Assembly (NCBI GenBank): GCA_009760885.1
Contig: CM019709.1
Coordinates: 31,301,713 to 31,365,712 of the forward strand
Length of the DNA stretch: 64,000 bases
Reading direction: 5' to 3'
Source: Achatina immaculata
Taxonomy: Eukaryota; Mollusca; Gastropoda; Stylommatophora; Achatinidae
This document shows, one piece after another, positions 48,051 through 59,225 of the stretch. Below the pieces are notes generated by a model. The model saw nothing but the letters and a program-made list of their open reading frames with translations. It did no database searches and was not told where the DNA came from. Within the stretch, counting starts at the first letter, position 1, and each line of letters opens with the position of its first letter. The translations under genes and the position numbers were made by a program.

Positions 48051-49300
48051 TTACCATGATTAACCACCGCCTATGTCCCTGGCCTAATCAGACCATCATT
48101 TATAAGTTCAAATACGGGACGCTCAAGAGGCACTCAGTCAAGCGACAGTTGTGAGTGGAGTTTGTGTGCCTTTTATAAAGAAGCCATTGTCGGACAGTAC
48201 GGATAGAAATTTGTTTAAAGTCAGAATCAGTAGAAATGTATTATCCATGAAGAAGTCAGGTTTCGGATTAGGACTGTAGAGTTTTTTTTTCTTTCTTTCT
48301 TTTTTAAATGCGGAAGGTTTGGCGTAGCAACCCCACAACCGTGATGAGAAAACAGTTTGGTTTTTGAGATTAAAGAAAACCGTTTCACCGGTGTGGCGTT
48401 ATCGTAGTGAATTATTGGTGATAAGCACTTGTTTATTTCAAGTTATTGTTGTTATTCCTCTTATATTAGGCACTGCTTTAAGTATATATTTTCGCTGTAT
48501 GTCACTCGTTCTGTCACACAAACTGTAGGCAGCAATGCAGGTGGGCGAAAAGTCCCACAACACGTGTCAAAGCCTGCACAGGTTTCTACACTTAACAGCG
48601 CGTTTTATGGGACCTTTCGCCCACCCAGAGACCTGGAGACAGCAAGATCATAATATCAAGTTTATTCAGACCCAGGCTGGCCAGCGTCCGAGAATTCCTT
48701 CAGTATATAATGTAGAATGCTAAAGCTTTACTTTCATGCACTGATTCTATTGATACTTAACAGAAAACAAAACGGAGACAATATTCTGATGATCTGGCTA
48801 AGAGAGATTCAAGCTAAACAGTTGTTATGTAAGGAGACACAGTTTAAGCTGATAAAAGGAGGAAATGCGTATTTAAACACGTTTTATCGGAAGTGTTGAA
48901 TAAGGTCACATGTTAGTTTGATGTAGGGCCCACTTCTTATCGTGGCCAGCCTCGGTGGCTGACGCGACAAGCAGCTTTTCTCAACTGTGCGCGATCGTAA
49001 ACATAAGCGGCTTTGTTTATGCCATTGTCTTCTGGCGCAGCGCTTCTCAGCTTTTCTTGCCCGCCCGCCACCACAGTGTTCCCTTGTTCATGCAGTTGAT
49101 GTTTCTTCCCATGCTTCACTGTTAAAGCTACTTGTATATCATGTTATGCACACGACATCTTCCTTCAGCTTCTTTTTTTTTTAACTTAAACAGAACTAAA
49201 CTTGGGAATGTTTATTACTTGGGCCCACACAAAATGAGCACAAATCTTCTTCTGATTTCAAATTTTTATTACACAAAAACTATGATAGGTGCAGAATTAT
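48051..49300. other. Non-coding stretch
   Basis: No gene or repeat family recognised; several short open frames without motifs. Confidence 0.55.
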
Positions 49301-49309
49301 TTTTTTTAT

Positions 49310-49752
49310 CTAAACTCAGAAAGTTTTTTTTTCCTCTTTATATTCACGTGCTTCAAAATATGCACTGTTTGTTTCCCGGAGAACGTCTGAGTGATCCTGA
49401 GTTTCGTGCCATATGTTCTCCAACATCTCGTTAGTCACAGTCGCTAAACCAACCATTATCCTTGCCTTCAGACTATCAGGAACTGCTGAACTGAACACTT
49501 CGTTCGTAGTATACCTACATTGACAAGAAAAAAAAATCAAAAGGAGCAATGCCCGGTGAACTTGGTAGACCATACCTCCTTGTCTATCAGTTTGGAAAGT
49601 TTGCATTCAAGAAGTGGCGAACAGGCAAAGCCAAGTGTGTTGGTGCACAGTCTTGTTGGAAAACTTAATTGCCCTTTGTTGAAACGCTTATAAACGTAAC
49701 GTAGCCTGGATCCCCAATATATCCACGTAAATATTTCCTGAAATGGCGGGCT
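49310..49752 (-). pseudogene. DDE-type (IS630/Tc1-mariner-like) transposase C-terminal remnant
   Basis: In broken minus-strand frames: FQQDCAPTHLALPVRHFLNA (compare QQDxAPxH around the second catalytic Asp in this superfamily), then a decayed W-x-SPDLxPxDFFLW region. This is followed in frame (49316-49606) by VPDSLKARIMVGLATVTNEM and LENIWHETQ...VLRETNSAYFE, like the terminal SLKxRIxxAIxxVTPEML and RxxxGxHIE motifs. Stops and a frameshift are present. Terminal inverted repeats were not identified. Confidence 0.65.
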
Positions 49753-50341
49753 ATGTTAAAAAAAAAAAAGGAGGGGGGAGTAGAAGAAGAAGAAAATCAT
49801 TAATTAGATAGTACCCAACATTCGCATTTCGTAGACACCATTTTGATATTAGTGACTGCAGTCCTATCTGCTAACAATAAAATCTGTCCACGTAATGCCA
49901 CGATCTTCATATTTCTATCTAGCACAGTTTTTAAAATATGTTCTTTCTTAATCAGGTAGTGACGTTATGACTGCCTTGTATATTTATAAGAAGGAGAAAA
50001 ACCGCTTGAAACTTCTAATTGTGAACCTGAACTTTGTGGTAAACACAAGTGGTGCGTGCCGCAATGCTCTTTTTTTTAACAAGTCAAAAGTGACTTTCTA
50101 AATCGTATTTCACCACATCAGCAGTGCTCTTGTAGCTTGCCTACAGGCGGCCACATATTTCACAGACTGAAAATCGCTGCTGTAAATTTGGAGCTGTTTC
50201 ACACGCGTAATCGATATTTGTAGTGCCTTGAAAACAAGTTTTAGGGGCAGGGAATGTCCAACATTGTTTTCTTAGAGCGTGTAAACTAAAAGAAGAAATA
50301 CTTTAACTGCATACACATGTCTTGTCTTCTCTATCGCCTTG
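49753..50341. other. Non-coding stretch
   Basis: No gene recognised; possibly the remaining 5' part of the adjacent transposon, but no protein similarity is visible. Confidence 0.4.
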
Positions 50342-50585
50342 AAACTGCGAGCTGGTGTTCTTTGCAGCCGATGCTGTGAAGATGTTGAGGTACAGCGTCG
50401 TATCAGTGTGGGCCCGGGTTATGGCAGCTTTTTTTTTTTTGGTCTCGGTTTACAGCTAAAAAGTAGTTGGGTGTGCAGTGCTTCTTTAGCAGATTCCACT
50501 GTCGCGGGGCCATCCCTGCCCTGTTAGCCAGCTAGGCTTGTTACTGGGGGTACCAACAGAGGGTAGGATAGGGTCTTGGTCATAG
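50342..50585 (-). repeat. Dispersed repeat family B
   Basis: Reverse copy: TTTGCAGCCGATGCTGTGAA, TTAGCAGATTCCACTGTCG, CCCTGCCCTGTTAGCCAGC and GATAGGGTCTTGGTCA. Confidence 0.82.
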
Positions 50586-50756
50586 CATGAACTATTTCGG
50601 TAGATAGATAGATAAGCTGGTGCTGCATTTTCACAACATATAAATATATAATTAACTAAAGCCCCCGGCCTAAAACAGCACATCGCATGCCAAACCGGCC
50701 TGGGCCTAGATGTTAGAGCAAAACATATGAGCTCAGATTTGGACCCATGAAAAGGG

Positions 50757-50855
50757 CATCATTATCATCATCATCTTTCACTCCCTTGAGAAGCATAGAC
50801 CACGGATAAAGGCTCGCCAGTCATCCCTGTTCTTGGAATTATTCTCTGCTTCCTT
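50757..50855 (-). mobile_element. LINE 3' end fragment (same family as 6640-6928)
   Basis: The reverse complement reads AAGAACAGGGATGACTGGCG and CTATGCTTCTCAAGGGAGTG, then (GAT)n. It parallels 6850-6925. Confidence 0.75.
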
Positions 50856-51364
50856 CCATTTATATCACTCACTTGAGATTGTGATTTTTCGGCTATCAAT
50901 TGTTTTTACACCTTCAGATTTTCACAGCACATTTTTTATTGCTTATACACGAATAATCCATGCAGCTGAAATATATTTCTAGTTCTGTTGTTGCTTTCCA
51001 CTTGTTTAGTGCCATAACCGAGAATCAAGTACCATTGCGTGAAGACGTTCACGAGAACATTACACGAAAATTTGACAGAGTAACTGAGAATCAGACCTGC
51101 TCAAGTATTCATATAATCGAGCTGATGAGACAACAGAAAACGATCTCGGACACTGCGAAGGCACAACGAGTAGAACCTATTCAAGAATGCGTCAGAATAA
51201 AGGAAAGCGTTCAGATATCGAAAAAAAAAAAGATTTAGAAAAGCAACCCATGGCAGACAGCGGAGTTGACACTTATAGGAGCAAAAAACAAGACGTGATA
51301 ACCAAGAAGATTTAGAAGCTTCTGGAAAACAGAGAACGTTAGTCTGAATCTTAACTGTCGACTT

Positions 51365-51730
51365 AGTGAAATATACTAAGAGGAACTAGAAATTTGACCA
51401 CTAAGCCATGAATCATGCTAAGAGGAAATAGAAGTTGGACCACTAAGCCGTGAAGCATGCTAAGAGGAACTAGAAATTGAACCACTAAGCCGTGAAACAT
51501 GCTAAGAGGAACTAGAAATTGAACCACTAAGTCGTGAAACATGCTAAGAGGAGCTAGAAATTGAACCACTAAGCCGTGAAACATGCTAAGAGGAACTAGA
51601 AATTGTACCACTAAGCCATGAAACATGCTAAGAGGAACTAGAAATTGTACCACTAAGCCATGAAACATGCTAAGAAATTGAACCACTAAGCCGTGAAATA
51701 TTCTAAGAGGAACTAGAAATTGGACCACTT
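51365..51730. repeat. 42-bp minisatellite, about 8.5 copies
   Basis: The unit CTAAGAGGAACTAGAAATTG-AACCACTAAGCCGTGAAACA-TG. The minus-strand frame (MFHGLVVQFLVPLS repeated) is a by-product of the 14-codon unit. Confidence 0.95.
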
Positions 51731-53860
51731 AGACGATAAAGATCAGTAAAGCTTCAGACCCAACTCATATTACGAGCCACGATCTAGACGAGCAAGTTCG
51801 GGGAGTATACATAGAAAAACTATAGCACGCACCAGTTCCCTACACTTGGCATTGGTTACAGGAAGCAACTAGCTCAGTAAAGCTTGTTCCAACAACGGCT
51901 GCTTGGCTGTTGTAGTTTCTAAATTTATAGCGCCTGTGTGTCGTGTGTGTGCAGTGACTGTCTGGGAGTAATCTTTCCTCACTATTTATAAAAACATTAA
52001 CTCCTTTCTTCTCTAGGTTATAGCTGCGTCTGTAAATGAAAATAGATGGATATGTAGTTCAGTCTTACGAAAAGATAGAAAGAGTGAAGAAAGTGGCAGA
52101 TACAAGAATGGCAGAAAGCAAAATGAGTACATATAAATGAATATCATACAACAATCCAATATTTCGGCAAAAGCCTTTTTCAAGGATCACATACAAAAAC
52201 AACACAACAGATAAAAACACGAAAAATCAATGAAAAAAATATATAGACTTACCCTTTTGGCCTCTTCCTTGTAAGAAAGTCCGGCAAAAGGCTATATATT
52301 TTTAGAAAGGGACCACAAGAGATTCAGAGTGTCGCGGGGCTTGGGCCTGTGTTCTCGGTGGGTCGCAGAAGTGGGATTGCGTGACACCGTGGTTTTCGTT
52401 TAATAGGGTTTTAAATCTAGTGCTTTCATTTATAGTTGCTTTTAGTTTCACTGTGTTCAGTATTCCTGCTACCATCTGCAAATCGTGTAACATACACGAA
52501 GACAGGCAGCGGTTGGAACAGAGATAACAAGTTTTACAGACGGCAAACTTGAGTATTTCAGTTCTTCGCCTACCTTTTGTCTCTGAGTCAACCTAGAGTT
52601 TTGTCTACTTCTGTGCCTTTTGCCCCCTTTTTTAAAATGTTTTGTTTTTAGTTGTTGAGGAGCATCGTCGAGGTTTCTGTTTTTATGAGTAAATGTGTTT
52701 TTTACTCTTTCGTGTTTATTTTTACCTGCTCGTATGAGTTGCAAGGCCAGGGATATTGCTGGCACTTAGGGAAATTATCGCTAGAATATGTCCTTGTTTT
52801 TTTTTCTTTTTAACAGACTTTGTCTTTCTTTCTTTCGTCTGAAAATTGTCTGTCGGCCCTCCCCTCCCCCCAAAACTCTTCTCTTTATGTAGTTTTAAGC
52901 TTGTCTTTGGGAGGAGGGTGGATTTACCCATTAACTAATTTTGCTTGTATTCTCTTCTCTTTCCTGTGCGTTCCTTTTGTTCTTTTAGTGTTGTTCATCT
53001 CTCACATCTGCGCATACTCCACCATCTTTCTTATTTGCAGCGGGCGCCATGAGTCTCAGAGTTGGCAGCGATGGTGAAATACGACATTAACGATAACCTT
53101 TCACTTGAGGAAACGTTATTTATGCTTACCGGAAAGGAAAGTGCTAGGAAATTGCCGTCATTCCGTTCTGTGACTTAAATGGATCCAATCTGAGAGCACT
53201 GTTTGCTGAAGTTTTCAGATCGGAGTTTCTTTGTTACCGTTTCTGCTGTTAACGCGTTCTGCAGGGACAGACTTGGTCATTGGCGCGAAAATACGGTAGC
53301 CCTTTGAAAGTGGAAGACAGAATAATAACAGATGTTATATATTTTTTTATTCCAGTATGATGATTATTATTATTATTCCGCGCTTGCTCACACGTGCCCT
53401 CGTAATGGTCATGACCCTCGGAGCTTTCTCGAACTCTTACTGGATTTCTCGAGTATCGCTTTTCCTGGTCGAGTTGAGTAATTTTCTAAGCTTAAACCAG
53501 TGCCAACAGAACATTGTCTCCCCTGTCTCAACAGGAAATGGGCATATTTAATGACCTTTACCTTCCGTGGACCACGGTGATGATAGTGGATCCGCAGATG
53601 CCGGGAATTTGAAGTCGTTACATACCGGACGTGACATTTACCCCATTTGTAAGATTGACTGTCACAGGAAGTCGGCCATGTTCCGGGGTATGATGGGAGC
53701 CGTGAGGAGAGGGAAGTTAGGAGTAGATTCAGTGTGCGCTACTGTCTCAGAGAATTATGTTTTTTTTTCTTCTTCTTCTTCTTTCTCTTTGTCATTGTCT
53801 TGCGCGGATTGTGCAAGTTTAAAAGGTTTCATCCTGTTGTGATGTTGTTCAGGTTTTTTC
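51731..53860. other. Non-coding stretch
   Basis: Besides a fragment at 52309-52402 and a hammerhead-like motif at 52154-52187, no gene is recognised. Confidence 0.55.
52309..52402 (-). mobile_element. Fragment of the (GAA)n-tailed element seen at 13497-14982
   Basis: GGGACCACAAGAGATTCAGA, then GGGATTGCGTGACACCGTGG-TTTTCGTT, matches 13625-13720 with scattered differences. Confidence 0.75.
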
Positions 53861-53861
53861 C

Positions 53862-54472
53862 CCAGTAAAATGTTTCATATAGTCACAGATATTTTCCCAG
53901 TAAAATGTTTAATATAATCACACGTCTTCCCAGTAAGACGTTTAATATAATCACAAGATGTTTTCCCAGTAAAATGTTTAATATAATCACACGTCTTCCC
54001 AGTAAGACGTTTAATATAATCACAAGATGTTTTCCTAGTGAAATGTTTAATATAATCACACGTCTTCCCAGTAAGACGTTTAATATAATCACAAGATGTT
54101 TTCCTAGTGAAATGTTTAATATAATCACACGTCTTCCCATAAGACGTTTAATAAATCACAAGATGTTTTCCCAGTAAAATGTTTAATATAATCACACGTC
54201 TTCCCAGTAAGACGTTTAATATAATCACAAGATGTTTTCCTAGTGAAATGTTTAATATAATCACACGTCTTCCCAGTAAGACGTTTAATATAATCACAAG
54301 ATGTTTTCCCAGTAAAGTGTTTAATATAATCACACGTCTTCCCAGTAAGACGTTTAATATAATCACAAGATGTTTTCCCAGTAAAGTGTTTAATATAATC
54401 ACACGTCTTCCCAGTAAGACGTTTAATATAATCACAGATGTTTTCCTAGTGAAATGTTTAGTATAATCACGC
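53862..54472. repeat. 69-bp minisatellite, about 8.7 copies, each with a hairpin-forming core
   Basis: The unit has two related halves (TTCCCAGTAAAATGTTTAAT and TTCCCAGTAAGACGTTTAAT, each followed by ATAATCACA). Every full unit carries ACGTCTT-CCCAGT-AAGACGT, a perfect 7-bp inverted repeat. One copy (about 54129) has a shortened loop. Both strands are open because 69 is divisible by 3; no protein is implied. Confidence 0.96.
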
Positions 54473-55686
54473 ACGTTCCCCTGCATGTTTGTTTATTTTA
54501 GCTATTCATGATCTGCCTGGGTTTTGTTAGTGTAATCAATCACAGAGTTTGCTCGGACATTGAATAATTCTGTGGTTTCTGTGGAATTCTGAGGCATGGT
54601 TTTTTTTTAATTGAATATAAAAATCTTGTATTTGGTAACATGTGCACATCAAGTAGACGGTGTGTATATATGTGGATGAGAGAAAGAGCGCATTTGTTGC
54701 TTTCTCTTGCTTTAGGGCACGTCGTCTTTAATGCAATTGCTCGTCTGTTTAGCGCCACGGGTAAACCTAGCTAATCTGTATAAAGCTGTGCCAATCGAAG
54801 GTCAGTAATGCGCCCTTATGAGGTCTGCGCCCTAGGCGACTGCCTAAATAGCCCGAGGAAAAGTCATCGATTATCAGATATTACACATGCAACAAGTGCT
54901 TTTTCAAGCAATGTCCAGTAGTGGATCATAAATCTTATTTAATATCGCTGTATACCTATAGCTGTCATCCTGCATGTGGTTCTACATAGCTGCCCAATCG
55001 TCGAACAAGATAGTTAACCACGTAAAATATTTCAGGGCCAGTAACCGAATGTATAGAAACCATAGCTTTAATATTTACCAGAAGAGCGAGTGGCATTGCA
55101 GATTCTCTCATTGGTTTAAAGAGCTACCATTATTTTTCCGTCTCGATTGTTCGACATTATTTTCCCAGTCACGTTGTTTTGTGTACATTCACGATGCTGT
55201 TTTCCCGTTATCCTAACTAGAAATAGATGTTAGATTTCCATGCGCTGTTGAGAGAGAGAGAGAGAGAGAGAGAGAGTCTGGCGTTTACATTTATATACAG
55301 TATATGTATATCCGTAACAGTAAATCCTTTTATGGCATTTTACGTTTGTTAATTGCCTCCTTTACTGTAATGCGTGAGGGATTTTATTTTCTATAACAAA
55401 GTTAATAGTTCATAAATAGCACAGTTCTTTCCCCTGCCCAGACTGCACTCGCAGCCTCAGTTTGAGAGTCAAAACGATACCGTTTAGAGTGTTCATAAAA
55501 CCCGTTCGCTGATTTTCAGTGGAGGAGACATTAACGTTACAGAAGAGCCTGTGTCAAGATAACGGCAAATATTTGTAAACTTCTGCCATGGTTACACTGC
55601 TTTATGTGACTAAGTTATACAGACTGGCATAGAAATAGCTTTACACTTTTTATATCATTTCTTTAATGTTTTGTTGAATCGTAGAA

Positions 55687-55741
<55 letters not shown>

Positions 55742-56160
55742 TATACGCTGCTGGACCTTGCTCCTTACCACCCTTCTAGCCCGTCAAATATCTTGTTTCT
55801 TTGTCTTCCTCTGTCTCTTTTTTCCATCCAGTTGTTCTGTTGTCACTAGATCTTCCAGTTGTCGTGGAAGCATACGTATTTCTTATTCCTTTTCTCTTAC
55901 TTAATTTCTTGCTTCAGGTTTGTATAAAAATATCTATGACAGGAAATCTATATTCGAAACAGTAAACACTCTTTTATGAATAGTTGTAAAACTTGTACGC
56001 CAGTTTTAGCCTATTCCGTTTAATAGTTGTTGGTTATTTGCGACTACATGCAGTGCAGGCCTGGTCTAACAGGAATCAAGTAGTGAACTTAATGTTTCTT
56101 TTCTTGGTCTTGTACTTTGCCCAGTGAACACAGGCTTATCCAGTCAGATGTTATAGTCGG
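54473..56160. other. Non-coding stretch
   Basis: No gene recognised. (GA)n at about 55250-55276 and (CT)n at 55690-55741. Confidence 0.55.
55690..55741. repeat. (CT)n microsatellite
   Basis: About 52 bp of CT with one CCT interruption. Confidence 0.95.
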
Positions 56161-56169
56161 GTCTGCATC

Positions 56170-56781
56170 CAGTGCATAACCTGTGGAGTTGTCTCAAAAG
56201 GCCTGGGGATATATATATAGTGTTGCAGGAACTAGTAGTCATCGTAGACAGGGCAGAAGATAAAGCAAATAACAGCAAAAGAGTTGAGGTCCCACCTAAA
56301 TACTTCATAGGTGCTGGTACGACATCAAATATTGAAATCAGGGACATTCCCTTACCATCACTGCTAGATGGTACAAATGACTGGGATGTGATAGCGGACC
56401 TTCCAGGAAGAAGAGAATACCATCAAGAACACAGGAATGCGACCGGACATTGTAGTGTACTCCACAGAAAAACAGGAATTAATAATGATCGAGCTTACGG
56501 TCTCATACGAAACTAGAATAGAGGAACAGCATTTATTCAAATTGGAGAAGTACAATGATCTGGTCAAGCAACTGAGGCAGGGGGCAGGAATCAGGGCAAA
56601 AGTGATAGCTGTAGAAGTGGGAGCAAGAGGATTCGTAGCAACATCAGCATATGACCTGTGTAAGCAACTGGGCATAAAGGGACAAGCAAGAGCAAGGGCA
56701 TTGAGAAGCCTTTCAGAAACAGCAGAAAAGGCCTCATGCTGGCTGTGGAGTATGCGAAACAAGCATTGGGAACATAAGTAA
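56170..56781 (+). pseudogene. Mobile-element C-terminal RPD...ELTV domain (PD-(D/E)XK-like), frameshifted
   Basis: Two overlapping frames form one protein segment. The first (to about 56405) reads VLQELVVIVDRAEDKAN, PLPSLLDGTNDWDVIADLPG. The second (about 56401-56781) reads TGMRPDIVVYSTEKQELIMI-ELTVSYETRIEEQHLFKLEK, then AVEVGARGFVATSAYDLCKQ and SCWLWSMR. The RPDIV...ELTVxxE...KxxKY...VEVGxRGF pattern recurs in multicopy, retroelement-associated proteins of molluscs, cnidarians and fish. The RPD / ExT / K spacing resembles a restriction-like endonuclease fold (inference). A single frameshift near 56400 breaks it. No reverse transcriptase is visible next to it. Confidence 0.65.
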
Positions 56782-56811
56782 TTTCATTTGCCACAACCAA
56801 TACCAGTCCTC

Positions 56812-56950
56812 CGTAGCTAAATCGCTAAAGACGCACTTCAACAAAAAAAAAAAAGTGCAGTGGCAACTGGAAGATCATGGGTTCAATCCCGGGATCGGGG
56901 AAAAAAAAAGCAACAACTCACAAGACCTCTAGGAGTCATGAACCAGAGGG
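56812..56950 (+). mobile_element. tRNA-derived SINE head with an A-run inside
   Basis: CCTCCGTAGCTAAATCGCTA (A box), an A12 run, then ATCATGGGTTCAATCCCGGG (B box), in tRNA-like spacing if the A-run is discounted. It is not a functional tRNA gene. Confidence 0.65.
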
Positions 56951-57091
56951 GCCCACCCCCCTTAGAGTGTCAGGAATATTAAACAAAGGGCTGAAACACT
57001 TGTCTGAGGGGGGGGGGGGGGTACTTCCTCTGATGATCTGAAGGAGTTGTGTTGTTGTTCCGCTCTCTACGGTAGAGAGTTTCCTCCATAT

Positions 57092-57127
<36 letters not shown>

Positions 57128-58190
57128 AACAAACAGGGTTCCAGATTTAATGCGATCGAATAGTTAAATGTTAAATACTGAAAGAAGAAGAAATGACGGC
57201 GACGAAGAAAAAGAACTCAGCTATAGCTGTGTAGGATTTCAAATAGTTATCATACGTTGTTGACGTCATATAACCACATTCTTTGATAATTTACATATAT
57301 ATATATATTATCTCCCTTCTCTATCTTATCTATGTTTACAGCTCGCATCTCGTCTGTCTTTTAACTATTCCTAGCTTGTCCATTTCCATAGCTTGTCCAT
57401 TTCCTATCTCAACCGTTAGCTATCTCATATGTTAAAAATACTTGGAAACGTACGCGGTCCACTTGTTGGTGCATTTGAGGAAGCTGTAAGCGTGAACTGA
57501 AACATTCTGTCCGCCATTTAACTAATTTACGTGTACACGTTAGCCTGTCATACATGAAGGGCGTGATCTGGTGGCGGGTGAGTGTATTATGTGTTGACTT
57601 GTAATGTAAGTAATGACACCACAAAATAACAACATCATCAGAACAAACGAACACCTCACCCTGACTTTGACCGCCACTCAAGACAGACTTCTATATTAAG
57701 GAACAGGCACAAGCGTATATACTCGCATATTTCATCTAACAGCACTCATCTAGACCTTGCATACTTCTGTACATCCATTCTCTAGCTTCCACATCCTCTC
57801 TCTCTCTCTCTCTCTCTATCCATCCAAAACTCTTACAAAAACCCCTCTCGTGACCAAATTCAATAACAATTAAGTAATTAACATCGTCATTTGTTATATC
57901 CCATATACTGCAATAAAATATTGGTTAATATTATATGAGTATTGTCAGCCAAAGTGTAGTCATAAAGAGGACCTGACATGTTGTAGAAGACACATAACGA
58001 CCCAGCGATAATTAAGTCACATGCTGGTTTCAAGGTCAGCGAATTAAACCCTCACCTGCTTATATGTTATTCTGCGCGTAACAGGTAGCAGTGATAATAC
58101 AGTTTTGACAGTGGTAGTCTTGTTCTTCTCTTGTTTGATCATCACAGAGAAGTGAAGACATTCACCATCACAATATAACTTGTCCCCGGT
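56951..58190. other. Non-coding stretch
   Basis: No gene recognised. G-run near 57008; (AT)n at about 57091-57126 and 57295-57309; (CT)n near 57795-57816. Confidence 0.55.
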
Positions 58191-58194
58191 AAGA

Positions 58195-59225
58195 CACTCA
58201 TTTCAGCAGTAATACACTCGGTCCACAATTAGACAACTGGTCCACAATAATACATTCAGTCCCCAGTAAGACTTTCAGTCGACATTAAGACACTCTGTCC
58301 ACAATTAGACAATCGGTCCACAGTAATACATTCAGTCCCCAGTAAGACTTTCAGTCGACATTAAGACACTCTGTCCACAATTAGACAATCGGTCCACAGT
58401 AATACTTTCACTCCCCAGTAAGACTTTCAGTCGACATTAAGACACTCGATCTACAATAATACACTTAGTGCTGAATAAGACATTTGATCCACATTAAAGA
58501 CACTCGGTCCATAATAATACTCTTGGTGTTGAGTAAGACATTTGATCCACAATAATACTCTTGGTGTTGAGTAAGACACTCGGTCCACATTAATACTCTT
58601 GGTGTTGAGTAAGACACTTGATCCACATTAATACTCTTGGTGTTGAGTAAGACACTTGATCCACATTAAAGACACTCGGTCCACAATAATACTCTTGGTG
58701 TTGAGTAAGACACTTGATCCACATTAATACTCTTGGTGTTGAGTAAGACACTTAATCCACATTAAAGACACTCGGTCCACAATAATACTCTTGGTGTTGA
58801 ATAAGACACTTGATCCACATTAATACTCTTGGTGTTGAGTAAGACACTTGATCCACATTAATACTCTTGGTGTTGAGTAAGACACTTGATCCACATTAAT
58901 ACTCTTGGTGTTGAGTAAGACACTTGATCCACAATAATACTCTTGGTGTTGAGTAAGACACTTGATCCACATTAATACTCTTGGTGTTGAGTAAGACACT
59001 TGATCCACATTAATACTCTTGGTGTTGAGTAAGACACTTAATCCACATTAAAGACACTCGGTCCACAATAATACTCTTGGTGTTGAGTAAGACATTTGAT
59101 CCACATTAAAAACACCCGGTCCACAGTAATACTCTTGGTTCTGAGTAAGACACTTGATCCACATTAAAGACATTCGGTCCACAATAATACACTCGGTGCT
59201 GAATGAGACAATTGATCCACATTAA
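58195..59225. repeat. 38-bp minisatellite mosaic, about 26 copies
   Basis: The main unit is ACACTTGATCCACATTAATA-CTCTTGGTGTTGAGTAAG. A shorter insert (AAGACACTCGGTCCACAATA) is interspersed at intervals. The left end uses a related older unit (CAGTCCCCAGTAAGACTTTC). Confidence 0.95.

Noticed and set aside
51110..51160. CTGATGA...GAAA as a hammerhead ribozyme
   Set aside because: The intervening bases cannot form stem II, and no stem III/I pairing is evident.
50960..51238. 92-codon + strand open frame
   Set aside because: Somewhat protein-like composition but no family match that I can support; it ends in a poly-A tract.
53883..54486. Overlapping open frames on both strands (up to 112 codons)
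   Set aside because: They arise from the 69-bp repeat, whose length is divisible by 3; peptides are simple iterations with no plausible start context.
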